NCBI GenBank assembly: GCA_963691655.1
Contig: OY829329.1
Location: 10,926,708 to 10,990,707, forward strand
Reading direction: 5' to 3'
DNA length: 64,000 nucleotides
Source of the DNA: Toxonevra muliebris
Lineage: Eukaryota; Arthropoda; Insecta; Diptera; Pallopteridae
In this document: piece by piece, positions 1 through 12,279 of the stretch
Layout: every line of letters starts with the position of its first letter
Numbering within the stretch: position 1 is the first letter of the stretch
Program-made: the position numbers and the translations under genes
Notes under the pieces: model-generated
The model's input: only the letters and a program-made list of their open reading frames with translations
What the model was told of the DNA's origin: nothing
Databases searched by the model: none

Positions 1-953
1 AATAAATCGACCCCCTCCCCTGTTTGCACGAGTCATTCCACTTTTTTGACAAATTTTTTTAGGAATCCTTCCCACTTCTAGGCTCCGTAATATAATAAGA
101 CATTAACTTTAATCTTAATTTTGTTAGGTTAGGTTCAAAAGGGTATTTGATCTGATTAATCCTTTCCAGTCGGAAATCAGTTGGACACATAGATTCAGAG
201 TGATTGAAAAATTTTCCTTCCACGACCCTTTTTCACTATTTTCAAGCTTTCAGTGAAAAAATTTAGACTTAAAGGAATATTACGGACTTTCAGTCGTTTC
301 TATTTTTGAGAACAGTTTTAAAAAAAGCAAGCAAGTAGGATACATTTTTGGATCATTCTAGGTTTAAGAGTAAGAGAGATTTTGCTTTACTTTGTTCTGC
401 AAACTTTTTTTGATTTACTTATTGGAAGGATCCCAACTAGATATAAATAGATTTTTTTTTATTGTCCGAGTTTTTATCTGATATTTCAGAGTTAGAAATT
501 CTTCAGAACATATCACTTTGGAGAACCATGTTTTTGTTATTCGAATATTTAAATCGAATAAATTTTTTTCAAAAACTTTAAAAACTAACAATAAGTTTGT
601 CAGTAAACCTTAAATTTGATTACCATAAATGGAGTCTAAACCTAGAAGAAAATAATCTAGTTTCATAAATCAGCTGCCATGGCAACTAAAACTAGGACAA
701 ATTTTTTCATAATACATAATCATTTGATCCTAACTTGGTTGAGACTAAACACCACTTGAAAACAATTCAAAAAATTAATTACCTATTTAACAATGGAAAT
801 AATTTCAAAGAGCTCAACAGATTTTTAAAATAATTTACAATAATAGTAATTATTTTGCAATTTATTGAAATAATGCAAGCTATTGAAATAATCGCATACG
901 TTTTATATTATTATATACGGATAAAAGTCATGATATAAAGTCAATTATGGTCT
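1..953. other. AT-rich non-coding DNA
   Basis: No open reading frame, RNA gene or clear repeat boundary was found. A GGTTAGGTT run near 126 is a short insect-type simple motif. The sequence is probably intronic. Confidence 0.5.
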
Positions 954-1382
954 AAACAGAATTGTGGCGATTCAGCGACTTTACGCCATTGAAAATCTCT
1001 GAAATTATGAAATGAAACCAAATTGCAGCCCGGTAGACGATTTTACGTCAACTTTGGTCTTTTTATACAAATTTAGCCTTCGAGCGATGACATGACAGGA
1101 TTCCAGCTGATCAGCCGACTGACAATTGAATAAAAATTTAGTATGAATAAAGAAATATTATTAAGTACAATAAATGGAGTTTAGTGAAAAATAGATAGCG
1201 GAATTACGCAAACACAAATGCTTGTATAATTTTCATAATATGATTAAAACAAAAAGTTATAGCTAATTTTCGTCGTTGTAACGTACGAAAAAATTCTGTT
1301 TAGTTGAGCGATTTCGACAATATTTTTATTGTGGTTGCGATTTTCAGGGACGTAAAATCGTCGATAAGCCACGAATCTGTTT
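954..1382. mobile_element. Non-autonomous TIR element, about 430 bp
   Basis: Imperfect inverted repeats of about 45-50 bp bound this segment. The left arm (954-1004) begins AAACAGAATTGTGGCG, and the reverse complement of the right arm (1333-1382) begins AAACAGATTCGTGGC. Both arms continue into a GACTTTACG / GATTTTACG motif and a TGAAAATC motif. There is no coding capacity. No convincing target-site duplication was found, so the superfamily is unassigned. It may be an old MITE; the outer limits are approximate. Confidence 0.55.
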
Positions 1383-3194
1383 GGATCATTAGTAAGTAGT
1401 AGAAAAAATTAAAAAAAGTTTTACTTCTAAACCTTAAATGTCTGCGTGCTATTGACAGCAATTTCAATCAGAACCAAAATTTTCATTTCATACAATGCAA
1501 TCAAATCAAAAATATGAAATTAAAATTAAATTTTATGCTTATGATTAAACATAAAGCTAAAAAAATTTAATTATTTCTATTAAATACCAAAAAAAAAAAA
1601 AAAAACAATATAAAACTTTTTTTCAACACTACAACTGTCAGTGTCATCTTTGGCGCTTTTATTGTTTGACGGTTTTTTTCCAGCAGTCATTATTGTTATA
1701 TTATTATTTTTTTTTTTGTATGCCTAACTTTAGGTTAGCTTATCATACATACGTGGAGTATATTTCCGTTGCGCATTGAAGCGTGTATACAAGTATACAA
1801 TGGTCATATGGTTGGGTAGCAATGCAGCAGCCAACTTCATGCCGTACACACAATGAAAACAGCAGCAATCAATGCGCAAAAAACTGCGTAGATCTCATAA
1901 ATAGATTATTTGATGGACACTTTTTTTTTTTCATTGGAAACTTGAAATAACAAATATTTTAATGTGGAAAAAAGTAAAATGCATTTGTTTTAATAATTTT
2001 TTGATTTTAAAGCAAAAAAAACAATAATTTGCTACATTGTGGCTCATAAAGTTGCTGCTGTCATTCATGTTTGCACAGTTGGGATGAGTGTCATAAATGA
2101 AAGTTAAAATATTATTATAAAAAAAGTGTATCTACAAAGAAAGAAACAGCTGTTTTTGAATTTAGAGCTGTCAAATACAACAGTTATGATAAAGTACAAA
2201 TTTCAGTTGGTAAAAGAGAGAGAGAGAGAGAGAGAAATAGAGAAAGAAAAAACCGTGGAAGTTATTTTTTTCGGCAGCTGGTTTTTTATTCTAATTTACT
2301 AATCCCACAATTTTTTCGACTATAGTTACTTATTTCAAATGTATTCCCTCATAGTTATTCGATAACATAACCCTATAATTATAATGCAAGCTAAACTCAA
2401 ATTAAACATAACCTCAAATTAGTAATATATAAGTACAACAACCCGACAGCAAGCAGCTGTTTCTATTTTTTACTACACTTTACTTTGAATTTCTTGATTA
2501 AATTATTGATTTTTATATTTTTTGATTTCCAATTGTAAAGAGTTTTGTTTATTATTTTATTTTGACAGCTTGAGATTGACATTTTTGTTTTTGTTTTTTT
2601 TTTTGTTTTGGATATCAAATTTCTTTATATAGGGTAGCAAAAAAATGTGTATGATTGATTTTCGTGTACCTTTTTTTTTACTTCACTACATGTGATAAAA
2701 CAGAAATGGGAAGTGCTAAGCTGGTTTCATGAATGAATGTATGCAAGTAAATGTAAAATAAGTTCATTGACATTTCGCAGGCATCAAATGTTAAAATTTC
2801 AAAGTGACAGGGTGGCATGTCATTTGACAGTTGTCACTAATAAGCTTAAAGGAGCAAATGTAAAAGGAAGTATTAAACATACATAAATATGTATGAAGTG
2901 AAAAGTGATGAAAGAAATTTTTAATGAGATAGGCAGAATTTCATAAGTATTCAAAAATTTTGAAGGAAAGCACCCATGCACTTACTGATGTATATTAAGG
3001 TTACTCACGAAAAAAAAATGTTGATGTACCACTCGAAAAATTAACCTCGGTTTATTTTATTATGATCCTCACTTGCCTCTAACAATTACCGTTCGTTAAC
3101 TGGATCGTTTTGAAAAATACCTCTTAAAATCGATTTTTGTTTTAGAAATTATTTTTGAAGTTACTTCTGGCGAATTAAAAGCTCACGAATAACA
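1383..3194. other. AT-rich non-coding DNA with simple repeats
   Basis: No gene was recognised. Contents include long A and T runs (about 1590-1605, 1700-1717, 1921-1931), a (GA)n tract at about 2214-2236 and many short TGACAG/TGTCA words. Probably intronic. Confidence 0.5.
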
Positions 3195-3656
3195 CTATAC
3201 AACAAAATGAAAAAAATGACAATACCCATCTCCAAATTTGATAGTATATAATGTCTTTTGGTCCGCTGAATCTGCCATCAGTTTTGTCGTAGCAACTCAG
3301 GTTTTTGAGATATATAAAATTCAGCGATAGGTAATTTGAAAAAAAAGCGTTTTTTTGGTCAGAATTTCAACTTCGAATCTCTATAACTTTTGACTGAAAT
3401 AAAATAGAGAATCAAATAAACTCTTAAATTAAAGATAATTTAATTACCTTTTTGAAAAGATATAGATGCTTTACTTTTCATTTCGGAAAAATGGTAATTT
3501 TGATAAAAATGTCGACCCATGTCTGGAAAATTGCCTATATCTCAAAAACCTTGCTAAAGTTGCTACGACAAAACTGATGGCAGATTCGGATTCACCGGAC
3601 CAAAAGACATTAAGAACCATCAAATTTGGAGAAGGGTAAAAAACAGTGTTGTATAG
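3195..3656. mobile_element. Foldback element with arms of about 125 bp
   Basis: The left arm (3195 to about 3320) and right arm (about 3535-3656) are inverted copies. Both contain CTATACAAC at the outside, then CTCCAAATTTGAT, ATGTCTTTTGGTCCG, and CATCAGTTTTGTCGTAGC towards the centre. The roughly 210-bp centre is AT-rich and non-coding. A transcript could fold into a long hairpin. No target-site duplication is evident, so the ends may extend further. Confidence 0.7.
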
Positions 3657-4439
3657 ACACAGACCTTCGAAACTTTGATTTTTGACAAATTCAAGGCCCT
3701 AGCACATACCAGGATTTTGGAAAATTCTAACTTCAAAATAAGCAAAAATTGTACATTTCCCATTTTTGATCATCTTTGATTTAAAGCAATTACTTCCCGT
3801 CTAGAAATTGAACCTGAAAAAACTGGGTCTCACTGAATTAAGAAATATTTGTTCATTAAGTTTGTAATAGGGTATGTTAGAATAGGTCTGCAAGGTTTAA
3901 AATGATTAAGAACAAAGAGCGATTTGCAATATAATTTTGTGAGTTGAATACGAATTTAGCAACAATATTTTTTTTAATCCCGTCAGAATTTTTTGACCCC
4001 TGTAAAGTGAAAAAAATTCTTAATTTTTTCCAGTCTACAGAAACTGAAGCAATTTATTTATATCAATTTCGGAACTTCTCAGAGGCAAAGTCCTTTTACT
4101 TCCCGAAATTTCCGATTGAGATTTAATGGAAAGAAGTTCCAAAACAGAATAGCAGAAAAATTGGAAAAAAATTCTTTGGATTTTATAGACGGTAAAAAAT
4201 GAGCAAAATCTGAACTTTTTTTGGTTTAAAATTTTCAAAACTCTGATGCGATAAAAAAGTATTGATGCTAAATTTGGCTCTTGGATCTCTCTGAAAAATA
4301 CTGACTTGTATATTTTTTTCTTTGTATTGTAATTTTGAAGAGTCTAATCTAAGGGTAGCACTCGAAAACATAACAAAACTCGTAAGGTTTTCCATAGAAA
4401 TCGTGAATGGAATTTTAGACCATAAAATCAGGAAATAAA
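3657..4439. other. AT-rich non-coding DNA
   Basis: Several short open frames overlap on both strands and look like chance frames in AT-rich sequence. No feature was recognised. Confidence 0.45.
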
Positions 4440-5033
4440 TTTATAATATTTTGCTTGAATAATCGTTGGGTACTAAAAGGAAGCAGAGTGCTTGGAAAAC
4501 TGTGGGAACTAATAATGATTTTGGAAACTCATATCCTGAATATCCTGATATTTCAAACTTTTTTAATCTCTTAGTAAATTGACAGTACTATTTGGTACTA
4601 TTTTATTAGATAGGTTTTTTTGTGAATCTAAAAAGAGCTGGGTTCACACTGTGAAAAGCCGACTGCTTGGAAAACTGGAGGAATCAGCAGAATTCTACAA
4701 ACAGTCCTCCTGAGATTCGATAAAAGTACAGAATGGTTTCAAACTGATTTAATCTGTAAGTGTTCAGAACATTTTGATACTATTTCATGAGATAGAATTC
4801 TTTGTGGATCAAAATTGGCTAGGCCTATCTTGTGAAGACCCGATTGCTTGGAGAACTGGAGAAATTAGAAGAAATTAATGAGTTTAGTCTATGGGCAGGG
4901 CTCTAAAACTTGATGTGATTTTAAATAGGAATCATGAAAGAAATAACAAATTAAAAAGATAAAAAAGCAGAAATTGATCTTCTAAAATTCGATGAGAGTA
5001 TAGAGCGTTTTCAAATTGATTTAATCTATAAAT

Positions 5034-5271
5034 CTGTGGTCACAAGGTATAACAACACAACTTGAGTTTTGTCGAATTCGAGTTATTATTATAGTTGAAA
5101 TCTTCATATTCGATTTTATATTGTGTCAAAATTTTATGAATATCGGCTCAATAGTTTACGAGATATTAAAGGAAAAATAGCACAACTCAAATTGATTTCT
5201 ATTAGTATTTGAATCTTTGAAGTGCTCTCCTGTAAAATAAAAAAAAACTGAGTTATGTTTTGTGACCACAG
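5034..5271. mobile_element. MITE with CTGTGGTCACAA ends, 238 bp
   Basis: The left end is CTGTGGTCACAAGGTATAAC and the reverse complement of the right end is CTGTGGTCACAAAACATAAC, so the TIR is about 20 bp with three mismatches. The interior is AT-rich and non-coding. It sits inside the decayed tandem repeat, whose sequence resumes on the right side. Target-site duplication is unclear (AT-rich flanks), so the superfamily is not assigned. Confidence 0.7.
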
Positions 5272-5804
5272 AAATAAGTCTGTAATTTTCGTTAAATTTC
5301 ATTAAAAAGTAATCATAAGAGATAAAAAATATCTGGACTTAATATTTGAGGTCTAGGCTGCCGAGAAATTCCAGAGAGGTTCAATAAACGTTTCAAACTA
5401 ATTTAAACTCTGAATAAGTCCGTAATTTTTGGTACAAGTTCATAAAAATGGGAGTGAAGAATAGGCTGCCTAGAGAACAGGGGGAATCAGCAGAAATTTT
5501 AGAGTTTAGTCTAAGAATAGGACTCGAAATTTTTTAAAAATCTTTAGGCTTTTCCTAAGAAGTAATAAAGGATGCTTAAACTGTTATATGAAGCCAAATT
5601 TTCCAGACGTTAAACCTATTAGTACAAGGATAGGTGCTTGATGAAATGATGAGATTTTGTACAGAAATAGTTCAAAATTTATTTAATCTCTAAAACTAAA
5701 AGATATGGACTTAATCTTTTGGTACAACTTCAAAAAAAAGGAGAAAAGGGGTTTACAAATTGTTAGACATATCATGTAAGAGAACTAGGGAAATTAAGAG
5801 AAAA

Positions 5805-6233
5805 TAAGAGAAAGACGACCTCGATAGTCTAGTGGATAGTGCACTAGACTTTCATCCAGAAGGTTGCGGGTTCGATTCCCATCTTGGTCTGGTGGTTAAT
5901 TCTCATAAACTTCTTATATTCACTATCGATATGAAGTGGATGAGAATTATAAGAATGTGTACAAGTACGCACCTTGGTTGGTAATGGCAAAACTACCGAG
6001 CTGATAACAAATTTCCACACAGCCGTTCGGAATCGGCGTTAAACTGTAGGTCCTACCATCGCCACTGTGGCCAGACTCTTGTTTCTGGAGACCCGAGTTC
6101 GATTCTCGGCTTGGGTATGTTTCTTATCTATCTTTCTTTCTTTCTTTCTTGAGGCTTTGATACAATAGATCTTATAGGTCGCAGTGCCTGACTTTCGAGT
6201 CGTCCTTCCTTCAAATAATAATAGTAAGAGAAA
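5805..6233 (+). mobile_element. Dimeric tRNA-derived SINE, copy 1, with target-site duplication
   Basis: The element spans 5814-6224 and is flanked by a perfect 9-bp duplication, TAAGAGAAA (5805-5813 and 6225-6233). Its head (5817-5889) resembles tRNA-Glu. It has an A box around TAGTCTAGTGGA, TTC in the anticodon position, a B box GGTTCGATTCC (5869-5879) and acceptor ends GACC/GGTC that can pair. A second tRNA-like unit follows at about 6058-6115 with B box GAGTTCGATTC (6095-6105). This unit has lost 15 bases covering its A box near 6069, compared with copy 2. The 3' part holds a CTTT microsatellite and a tail ending AAATAATAATAG. It was mobilised by an unseen LINE; the TAA-type tail hints at an I-clade partner, which is inference. 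Confidence 0.85.
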
Positions 6234-6400
6234 TTCTGTAAACTGATGTCCTGAGATTCATTAAGTGCAAAGAATGTTTTCAAACTAAGTCGTCTCCTTT
6301 GGAAACATTTCATTAGATAAAGTTCATAGTGGCTCAAAAATGGTTAGGTTTATCATATGAAGAGCAGACATTGTGGTCAACTGGGGGAAGGACCACTGTT

Positions 6401-8774
6401 TAAGAATCGCAGTAGTTCCGGTTTGCAGCCATGTTCTAAAACTCACTCACAATTCTTAATGGAAATTCCAATTTACTTATTTTCATAAAGGAACTAATAA
6501 ATATTTCAAAACTATTATCATATTGACTCCTTGTAAATCTTTCATGAATTTGCTGATCTCAGAAAAAAATAAAAAACAACACTTTATGGCATAACGAAAC
6601 TCTCAAACTTGCTTAACATTTTCAAAATAAGCTTACTAAACAAATCTTCAGTAAACTCAACTCCGTTTGACAAGTGAAAATCAATAAGTTCTCTCAAATA
6701 TTATACGGTATTGCGTACACACAACATGATAGTACACACAAAAAACAGTAGGAGTTTAATCCCTTTTGAAGTACGTACTTCTAAATTGAAAGATGCTTTA
6801 CAGAAAGCAGCGTAAAATTAGAAAATCATACTTGAGATTTACAGTGGTAGACAACAAACATAAATAGATAGATATTCTTGCAAGATATATATATGTACTT
6901 ATGTATGTGTGAGGTAGGGTAACAAAGGGGCGAAAAAGTTGACAATGCAAGTTAAAAACCGGAAAATATGCTACTACAAAACAAAAGTTAAAAGTCTCTA
7001 CTGTATACTACGCGTATAGTATGAAGGAATATTGTAAAAGAGTAGTATAAGAAGTTTGATAGTACATTGTAGAAATAACTAGTAGTGATTAATTAAAGAC
7101 ACGCTCCATTGTTAAACCGGATTTATCAGTTGTAAGATAGCAAGTAAGCAAGAAAGATATAATCATTGTCGATTTCTAATGTTGATGATGACAATAAAGA
7201 TTAAAGTAATACTAAGAAAAGAGTAAGCAGCAGAGTAAAAAAAAAATAAATAAAAGGGGAAGGTAATTAATGAAATGAAAGGGAATGAAAAGAAAAGAGT
7301 GCAAGTTCTCATTTGGAAAAAGGGGAGCTTGAAGTACTAATTAAAATTTTGTTTTACTCCTAACAGAGGTATAAATAATTCGCTAATAATAATTGGCTTG
7401 CAGCTAAAATTTTTACTGCACTAATTTACACTTTTGTGTATTTGTTTGTGGTCATAAATTAATGCCTTATCTTAACAGCATTTGTCTGCTAACATTTACC
7501 AGCAGCAAGCTTTGAAAAGGCTTTACAATATATATGCATGTATACTTTGACCAAAACAAGTAAATGAGTCAGTGTAGTAACTGCAGCATCATGGTGGTAA
7601 TTTACATTTCTGGCTATTTCAGGGTATTAATGTTGGTTTATTACAAGCACATACAAAATTTTTTGGTTAAAGTTTATTTTCTGTTTTGTAAATGATAACA
7701 CAAAAATACGCAAATCCTTTTGGTGTGAGAAGCTTTTTGGAGCAGTCGGTATGATTCAGGAGAGCCTTCTAAGAATAACTAAAAATAAATTAGTTGAAGG
7801 CTGAACTAAATATTATCGAAATGTATCCAATGAATTTTAATGAATGTTTAAATTTCACAACATTTTTAATTTTTTATATGAGTAACGAGTAACCGGTTTT
7901 TTGTTCCAGACTTTCCGGAAATATGGTTGCCTTTTATTGAGGACCTACTTGAAAAGTTTAAAATTGTAGGTATGAGGTGACAATACAGTCAAGGAATGCA
8001 GTCTTTAGCACAGATTTAGTTGATCTATATTAAAGTAATGCAATTAATTTGTATTTTGAAATGCGTTAAGTCTGCAAAAACGGCCTAGAAAAGATCACCA
8101 ATCACTTACGGGTTCAGAAATGATCTCCGAAAGAGGGATCTTAATTTTTTCTTCGATTTAAAATTATTTTTCATTTATTACCAGAGATCGCAAAAATAAG
8201 CACAAAAAAAACTTTTTTATCTGTAGTTAGCAGATACGAATAAAAACGTTTTTCGTACTTATTTTTACAATCTCTCTTTATTATCGACGATCAAAATATA
8301 TGAGGTTGTTTTTTTTTATCGGTAAAGGGCGTGGGAAGGGGGGCAGGACGGAAAGGGTGCGGATCAATTAGTAATTTTTAGCAAAAAAAATGTCTTGTCA
8401 ATTGAAAATCGGATAATTTAGGCAGTAAACATTTGAAAGCTTGGTATCGCTGCAAACCTATCTCAGTTTTTCACCAGAAAAGGTTCCCGTCCCTCTTCCA
8501 ATCGAGTAAGATCATCTGTTAAATTTTTTGAGCCTCATGTTTCGATTCGGAGACACTTTGCTTTTGTAATTTTATTTAATGGTTCTCTAAAAATGGTCAA
8601 AATTAGTTGGAGGCTTAGAGATTTTAGTTTAGGGTGGAAAATCTTGAAGAAGTCAGTTGGTAGCACTTTCCCAAAATCGAGAAATCTTGAAAATAGAAGG
8701 GCGGAATTCGGTTTCTGCATAAAAACAAGAACAGTTCTATACATATCTTATGGGAAGTATTTCTATAAATATTT
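6401..8774. other. AT-rich non-coding DNA
   Basis: No gene or bounded repeat was recognised. Short runs such as a TATATATGT tract near 6886 and purine-rich stretches near 7230-7320 are present. Frames of 63 and 69 codons overlapping around 8535-8784 on opposite strands have no recognisable domain and look accidental. Confidence 0.45.
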
Positions 8775-8778
8775 ATTG

Positions 8779-9038
8779 CTCTAGTTTAGCCGTTCTGAAC
8801 TGTTTTCGTTCTGCGCCCCCCTTTTCAAATATTTTCGCGGTTAGTCAGAAATTTAAAATATGAAACTAAAAACTGCATATTTTAGAACATAATATAAAAT
8901 AAAAGAGAAATTATTTTATTAAAAACTAAATATTTGTTTATTGAAATGTCTCCGCGCCTCCCTTCAAATCTATTTACGTCCCCCCCCCCCCCCCCCCCTA
9001 GGGGAGCGCACCACCACTTGAGAACCATTGCTCTAGTT
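8779..9038. mobile_element. hAT-type MITE, 244 bp, with 8-bp target duplication
   Basis: The element occupies 8787-9030. A perfect 8-bp duplication, CTCTAGTT, flanks it (8779-8786 and 9031-9038). The right end reads inward as CAATGGTTCTCAAGTG and the left end as TAGCCGTTCTGAACTG, a decayed TIR of the common hAT type CAGTGGTTCTCAA. An 18-base C run (about 8981-8998) lies near the right end. The 8-bp duplication plus this TIR is diagnostic of hAT elements. Non-coding. Confidence 0.85.
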
Positions 9039-9532
9039 ACTCAAACTTGAGGCTCAATGAATGAATGGAATATGTTGCCAGATTGGAAAAAACTTTAAAA
9101 TTTTCGAGGGTTCGATATTTGATAAAACGAAGCTTCGAATTAAATTATTCTTATTACAAATTTATTAAAAAAATCGTTAAAAAAAAAACCGGCTCGAGGT
9201 TGACAACCAAAGATGTTGCACGACTGGGAAAAACATTTGCTGGTAAAATATTGGAATAAATTAACTTCAGTTCTGGAGTCTTGTTACTTGACCAGACAGA
9301 CAAAAAGCAAACTGAAAAAGAAGCCGGCCTACTACTAACTTTGTAAGATAGACAAAAAACCGAAAGTTATTATCACTTGATTCAGCCAGAGGTTGGCTAC
9401 CAGGATCCTTTCGTTGCCAGAAGTCATGTTTCTAAAATATATTTAGATCTCCGGTTAATTGCTTCAACAAAAATGCATAAATTCTGGTCCAATAACAAGA
9501 ACCAGAAAAGCAATTAAACGATAAATCTTAGT
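9039..9532. other. Non-coding DNA between two mobile elements
   Basis: A 64-codon frame (9065-9259) has no recognisable motif. Nothing else was identified. Confidence 0.4.
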
Positions 9533-9993
9533 ACATTTAGACCTATTATTATTTGAAAGAGGACTACTCGAAAGTCAGGCACTGTGACCTATAAGATCTA
9601 TTGTATCAAAGCCCCAAGAAAGAAAGAAAGGCAGAGAGAAAGAAAGATAGATAGATAAGAAACATACTCAAGCCGAGAATCGAGCTCAGGTCTCCAGAGA
9701 TAAGAGTCTGGCACTCTGCCACTAGACCACAATGGCGATGGTAGGACCTACAGTTTAACGCCGATTCCGAACGGCTGTGTGGCAATTTTTTATCAGCTCG
9801 GTGGTTTTGCCATTATCAACCAAGGTGTGTTCTTGTACACATTATTATAATTCTCATCCACTTCATATCGATAGTGAATATGAGAAGTTTATGAGAATTA
9901 ACCACCAGACCAAGACGGGAATCGAACCCGCAACCTTCTGAATGAAAGTCTAGTGCACTATCCACTAGACAATTGAGGTCGTCACATTCTGAC
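9533..9993 (-). mobile_element. Dimeric tRNA-derived SINE, copy 2, inverted
   Basis: The element spans 9543-9983, reading right to left, and is colinear with copy 1 at 5814-6224 along its whole length. Imperfect 10-bp target duplications flank it (ACATTTAGAC at 9533-9542, ACATTCTGAC at 9984-9993). The first tRNA unit has its B box at 9918-9928 and a pairing T stem. The second unit is complete here, with GGTCTAGTGGCAGAG in the A-box position and B box GAGCTCGATTC (9677-9687). Its anticodon arm can form the 5-bp stem CCAGA/TCTGG. Both promoters therefore look more intact than in copy 1. The two copies form an inverted pair about 3.3 kb apart. Confidence 0.85.
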
Positions 9994-12279
9994 CTAAAAG
10001 AACAAGATTTTGAAACTCAAATAAATGTGAATTTCATTTAAAAGAAAGGCTCAAATAATTGGATATTACTTTCTCCTGGTCCTGGACTGGCAAATAACTT
10101 TGACTCCGTACTGGCATTGATTCAGTATTGGTATATTGGTGGTCGTGGACTTTGGACTAGGGTAATTTCTTAGCGACTTTCGCAGGCGCCGGAATTTTTT
10201 AAATTCAGAATATATATTACTTCTGAATTTTTCTAATAAATATAAGACAGATATAAGGAGACACATTGAGTAATCAGAATTTGTTTTTTTTTGAAGCTTT
10301 TCGCATTCATTTTGTAAAATTTTTTTTTCCATGAAAAGCGCACACAGGTGTTAAATTTTACGGCTTAACAACTGATTTAACTCTATTTTCTGAAATTTAA
10401 CTTTGCTAACTGAAGAGAGGGACTTTTGGCTTATTTTACTTTTAACATTATACAAAAAATTATAAATTACTTGAATTTGAATAAAATGCGCCTAAAAGTT
10501 TTTGAAAAATGTAACGATTAATCATTACAACTAATTAGTTTTCACTAGAAAAGTAAAATATATATTCAAAAGAATAAATTTCAATTGTTTCAAAACCTTT
10601 TTCATAGAGTATCCGCTTTGTAACTAGTAGCCGGCACACACTATTAATTTACTTATTTATCATATTCATATTTCAATTTCATTGAATATAAATTTTAATA
10701 AGCATTTTTATAATTTATCAATATTTTTTGCACGTTTGTAAATCACACACTTCTCTTTATAAGTAACGCAAAATAATTTACCATAAAATTGCATCACACA
10801 TTAAACTTTAAATTTGGTTGATATTAATTTAAAAATATTTTTCACATAACTATTAATTTTAGGCGCTCAATTTTCGAGTACGTAAATGAATTTTCAAAGA
10901 AACATACACAAACCGAAAATGAAACCGTATCCGCGTTTTATCACACATGCAATGCGTTCAATATCCGAACATCAACTAACTAAGCAACCAATCAACAAAA
11001 AAATGCAAAGCAAAGAAACTTCACTGAAGTTGGTGGGAAAACAAGATATAGAATCTGTATGCAAAAACAATAACAACAACAACAAAGAAAACCACAGAGA
11101 GAAAAAGAGAGAACACCAGACAAAAAAAACATAAACAGAGAGGCGCGTCAAAGAAACCGGTTCGAGCAGCTGAGCTGCGAGAGCAATAGCCGACAGAAAA
11201 TATTGAAAAAGTGGAGGAAAATTAAGTGTGGAAAAAATAAAAGCAACACTTTTATTTTTGGTTGCTATGGCCGTGTGTTGAGTGTTTGCAACATTTTCCT
11301 GTTTGATGGAACATGTATGAAGTAAGTTTGCTTTGCTGAAATTAAATTGAAATTTGTTAAAAATTTCATTAGAAATACATTAGTTAAAAGTTTTATTTTA
11401 CTTTTAGCTTCTCAAAATTTTTACTTCTTTGTGTAATTAAAATTTTGTTGAAAACATGAAACAAACTTCTCGTTTTCTTAACATTAATTTCGTTGGAGTT
11501 AAAGCAATAGTGCGTAAGTTCGATGTGTCCATGCATAATCCCACTGCACATAAATCCCAAGAAGTGAGGATAGAAATTCAAACAAAAGGAAGGAGTAGGA
11601 GTTTTTAAGAATGATACTAATTAAGGGGTCTTCCTAATTTTAATTTTAATTTTCGTTTCTTTTATAAGACCATCATTAAATTATTTTTTCTTTTTTCTGG
11701 GCTATGTTTTTCCGACAAAGGGCTTCAAAGTCGGCATCTAAAAAAAAATGACGACCTTGTAAAAAAAAACGGCAATTTCCGTGCTTCAGTACCGAAAGTT
11801 CTCATCCACTTTATCTTAAGTCTACCAGATCGTTTGAGCTTACTGAGGTCCGATGAAATAAGTACCTACATGCCAGAAAGGATTTTTGAGAAATTCTGAT
11901 AACAAAATGCATTACAGCTAGCCAGAGAAGGGAATTCTTCTTCTTATTATTATTTTATGGGACAAAACCCCAAGAAAGGCTTAGACCGAGGGACACTGTC
12001 CTGCCTAAATTTCTTCAAAAACCTCTCTATTTATACCCGTGTACTTATAGATCTCATAACAGAGTAACGAATTTATACAGAATATTTTGCCTGATTCAGT
12101 GATCAAGATGACCGGCAAAAACGATTTCTATATTAAAATATTGTTAGATATTTGGCTAAAATAAAACATAATTTATTTGAATATTTAGAGAGAGAAAAAT
12201 TTCATTTTATTAGAGAGGAAAAATTCAAGCACGATTCAATTTTTTTTAGGTCTTAAGTGAGGAATAGAATGCGAAGCTG
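9994..12279. other. AT-rich non-coding DNA
   Basis: No domain-bearing frame was found. A stretch of more balanced composition at about 10880-11300 contains AACAAC repeats, GAGCAGCTGAGCTGCGAGAGC and several CG dinucleotides. It could be an untranslated exon or regulatory segment, but nothing proves it. A frame of 82 codons there (10886-11134) is low complexity. Confidence 0.4.

Larger units (their letters stand above)
4440..6400. repeat. Decayed tandem repeat, irregular unit of about 150-320 bp
   Basis: The phrase GCTTGGAAAACTGGAGGAA and variants recur near 4490, 4662, 4846, 5467, 5780 and 6370. Between them are similar blocks containing TTTCAAACTGATTTAATCT and ATTTCATGAGATAGA. Spacing is irregular because at least two mobile elements (5034-5271 and 5814-6224) inserted into the array. 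No coding potential. Unit boundaries cannot be fixed by eye. Confidence 0.55.

Noticed and set aside
5817..5889. Genuine tRNA-Glu gene
   Set aside because: The acceptor stem is poorly paired beyond four bases, and it is the head of a SINE with a target duplication and a second copy.
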